Positions 62,027 through 64,000 of a stretch of 64,000 nucleotides of DNA are shown here, in pieces. The translations under genes and the position numbers were made by a program. Every line of letters starts with the position of its first letter. Position 1 is the stretch's first letter. The stretch lies in NCBI RefSeq assembly GCF_000424385.1, contig NZ_AUJU01000008.1, positions 62,001 through 126,000 on the forward strand, written 5' to 3'. Below the pieces are notes generated by a model. The model did not search any database and had not been told where the DNA came from. It worked only from the letters and a program-made list of their open reading frames with translations. Source of the stretch: Butyrivibrio sp. LC3010. GTDB lineage: Bacteria > Bacillota > Clostridia > Lachnospirales > Lachnospiraceae.

Positions 62027-64000
62027 TTACAATTCTATTGTTCCTTCATCAGATTCCGGAGTTATCACTTTCTCTCCAATCTGAAGTTTGTATGGTTTCT
62101 TTTCTCCCTCTGCTTTATAGCTATAGCTTATACTGTCTTTCTTAAATCTCACGGTCAGTGAGCAGCCTGAAGTCTGATCCTGCTTTACGAGAGTGCAGGT
62201 CACTTCTTTTTCTTCATCAGTAGGGAATATTCTGAAGGTTACTCCATCTTCAAAGTCGTAGTCCGGCCTGGTCTCATCCGCACCAAACGGAATTATTGAG
62301 CCCTGTCTTGCGAAAAGTGGCAGGCTGAAGTAATCATACTTCTCTGTATACCACTTACCACCCTCTCTCTTTTCTCCGGAAATAAGATGGGTCCAGGTAC
62401 CATCAGGAAGGTAGTACTCTCCAATTCCCTGATCATTAAAAATCGGGGCCACAAGGATGTTTTCACCCAGCATATACTGTCTGTCCAGCACTTTACAGTT
62501 TCTGTCCTCGGGGAATTCCAGGAACATTGCTCTCATCATAGGATAACCGTGCTCACTTGCATCCTTTGCTGTCAGATAAAGGTAAGGCATGAGCCTCATC
62601 TTCAGATTTACAAAGGTTCTAAGAACATCACAGGCCTCATCACTATAGTTCCACGGTACTCTGTAGGAGCCGCTTCCATGGAGACGGCTGTGTGAGGATA
62701 AAAGTCCGAACTGAATCCAGCGCTTATAAACATCCTCAGTACTTGTGGCTTCGAAGCCTCCTATATCATGACTCCAATAACCAAATCCGCCAAGTCCGAG
62801 TGACAGTCCGCCGCGGAGGGTTTCAGCCATTGCCTGATAATTGGAGAAACAGTCTCCTCCCCAGTGAACCGGGAACTGCTGGCAGCCTGTTGTGGCACTT
62901 CTGGCAAAAAGTACAGCTTCTTTTTCGCCCTTTTCCTCCTGTATAACTTCATAAACTGCCTTGTTATACAGATATGTATAGTAGTTATGCATACGCTCAG
63001 GATCAGAGTGATCAAAATACTCTACATCTGTGGGTATTCTCTCACCAAAGTCAGTCTTGAATGCATCAACACCCATTTTGAGAAGCTCACGAAGCTTTTC
63101 CTTGTACCACTTAACTGCATCAGGGTTAGTGAAATCCACTATGGCTTTTCCTGCCTGCCAGTCATCATTTTGCCAGACCGTTCCGTCAGGACGTTTTAAC
63201 AGATACCCGTTCTCTTTTCCTTCTTTGAAAAGATAGGATTTCTGACCTATGTAGGAATTTATCCATACACAGATGTTAACTCCCCTGCTCTTTAGTCTCT
63301 TTAACATCTCAGGAGGATTGGGGAAAAATCTCTCATCCCACTTGAAATTACACCACTCGTTTTCTCTCATCCAAAAACAGTCAAAGTGGAATACTCTCAA
63401 GGGAATCTTTCTATCTGCCATTCCCTGAATAAAGCTGGTAACAGTCTCTTCGTCATATTCTGTCGTAAATGATGTTGAAAGCCACAATCCCATTGTCCAT
63501 GCAGGAACCATGGGAGGTCTTCCGGTGAGAGCTGTATACTTTTCAATAACACCCTTTGGAGTTCCTCCATATATTATGAAATACTCCAGTTCCTCTCCGG
63601 GAACAGACAGCGCTACTTTAAAGTTTCTCTGTGACTCTATCTCAAGTGATACTCTGCCGGGAGTATTTATAAATACGCCATAGCCTGAACTTGTGATATA
63701 AAAAGGAATATTCTTATAGGCCTGCCATGTGCCTGACCCGCCATCCTCATTCCAAATATCAACACTCTGACCATTCTTAACAAAATTCGTGAAATGCTCT
63801 CCAAGTCCATAAACCATATCACCTACATTAAGTCTTAGTTCATCTGTCATGTAGGTCTTACCATTTTTTACATCCTCCATATGTGCCATGGATCTCGTTC
63901 CTGAGGAAGTCAAAAGCTTCCCGTCCCCATAAAAGAGGATATCAAATGGTTCCGTGCGGGCAGCCTTCATTTCAAGGCCGCCTGTCTTAAAGGAAAACTC
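62027..64000 (-). CDS. yicI: YicI-type GH31 alpha-xylosidase (5' end outside window)
   Basis: Family 31 glycosidase, most like E. coli YicI, which releases alpha-xylosyl residues from xyloglucan oligosaccharides. The frame is open to the window end (EFSFKTGGLEMKAART...), so the N-terminus is missing; 657 residues are visible of about 770 expected. The match to YicI is long: RVFHFDCFWMRENEWCNFKW, INSYIGQKSYLFKEGKENGY, the nucleophile aspartate in FKTDFGERIPTDVEYFD, the acid/base aspartate in PVHWGGDCFSNYQAMAE, GFGYWSHDIGGFE and LLSSHSRLHGSGSYRVPW. No signal peptide is visible, so it is probably cytoplasmic. Its operon continues to the right of the window. Confidence 0.93.
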   Translation of the reverse strand, partial: EFSFKTGGLEMKAARTEPFDILFYGDGKLLTSSGTRSMAHMEDVKNGKTYMTDELRLNVGDMVYGLGEHFTNFVKNGQSVDIWNEDGGSGTWQAYKNIPFYITSSGYGVFINTPGRVSLEIESQRNFKVALSVPGEELEYFIIYGGTPKGVIEKYTALTGRPPMVPAWTMGLWLSTSFTTEYDEETVTSFIQGMADRKIPLRVFHFDCFWMRENEWCNFKWDERFFPNPPEMLKRLKSRGVNICVWINSYIGQKSYLFKEGKENGYLLKRPDGTVWQNDDWQAGKAIVDFTNPDAVKWYKEKLRELLKMGVDAFKTDFGERIPTDVEYFDHSDPERMHNYYTYLYNKAVYEVIQEEKGEKEAVLFARSATTGCQQFPVHWGGDCFSNYQAMAETLRGGLSLGLGGFGYWSHDIGGFEATSTEDVYKRWIQFGLLSSHSRLHGSGSYRVPWNYSDEACDVLRTFVNLKMRLMPYLYLTAKDASEHGYPMMRAMFLEFPEDRNCKVLDRQYMLGENILVAPIFNDQGIGEYYLPDGTWTHLISGEKREGGKWYTEKYDYFSLPLFARQGSIIPFGADETRPDYDFEDGVTFRIFPTDEEKEVTCTLVKQDQTSGCSLTVRFKKDSISYSYKAEGEKKPYKLQIGEKVITPESDEGTIEL

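Noticed and set aside
1..64000. tRNA, rRNA, prophage or IS transposase genes
   Set aside because: No tRNA T-arm/acceptor pattern, rRNA stretch, phage structural gene or transposase was seen anywhere in the window.

Overview
The window looks like chromosome of a low-to-moderate GC anaerobic Firmicute, most likely a Lachnospiraceae plant-fibre degrader of the Butyrivibrio/Pseudobutyrivibrio type. The reasons are the SCIFF peptide with its radical-SAM maturase beside secDF, several YesM/YesN-type two-component systems with AraC output, oligosaccharide-directed ABC transporters, glycoside hydrolases of families 2, 13, 31 and 38, and a meso-DAP-type MurE. This is inferred from gene content; no database was searched.

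Layout. 1-3352: a truncated carbohydrate ABC permease (minus) diverges from a YesM-like kinase and YesN-like regulator pair (plus). 3430-7114: a rhamnose-type operon (kinase, AraA/FucI-like isomerase, RhaD aldolase, minus) diverges from an AraC regulator at 7405. 8399-13013: CstA, a CarD/CdnL regulator, an unknown protein and a DUF1846 protein. 13282-17425: fmt, yugP-like, rsmB and rlmN. 17703-37098: a carbohydrate block with, in transcription order, a GH2 hydrolase in its own unit, then MFS transporter, GH38 mannosidase, Opp-type ABC transporter, GH13 hydrolase and a second two-component system, followed by a hybrid kinase. 37399-41680: a membrane diguanylate cyclase, an orphan solute-binding lipoprotein and a winged-helix regulator, closely packed. 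42009-57911: L,D-transpeptidase, def, priA, murE, recJ, secDF, scfB, scfA, a CNNM/CorC membrane protein, a HAD phosphatase and hisS. 58235-64000: a small unknown gene, a DUF6273-like surface protein, a truncated copy of its C-terminus, and a YicI-like GH31 enzyme cut by the window end.

Two structural points stand out. The housekeeping run priA-def / fmt-yugP-rsmB-rlmN, usually contiguous in Firmicutes, is split by about 26 kb of mostly carbohydrate-related genes. The intergenic spaces also hold many short palindromes, often with TTCG-type loops, including one 37-nt element present twice and one dense palindromic element that runs into the 3' end of rlmN.

The genes fit a fibre or glycan feeding lifestyle: surface sensing by kinases, import of oligosaccharides through Opp-type and CUT1-type transporters, intracellular trimming by GH38, GH2, GH13 and GH31 enzymes, and entry of deoxysugars through the kinase/aldolase route. 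Direct repeats about 20-22 nt apart at the likely -35 regions of two of the transport/hydrolase units are plausible binding sites for the AraC-type response regulators. The least conventional gene set is the diguanylate cyclase, binding-protein and winged-helix regulator trio.
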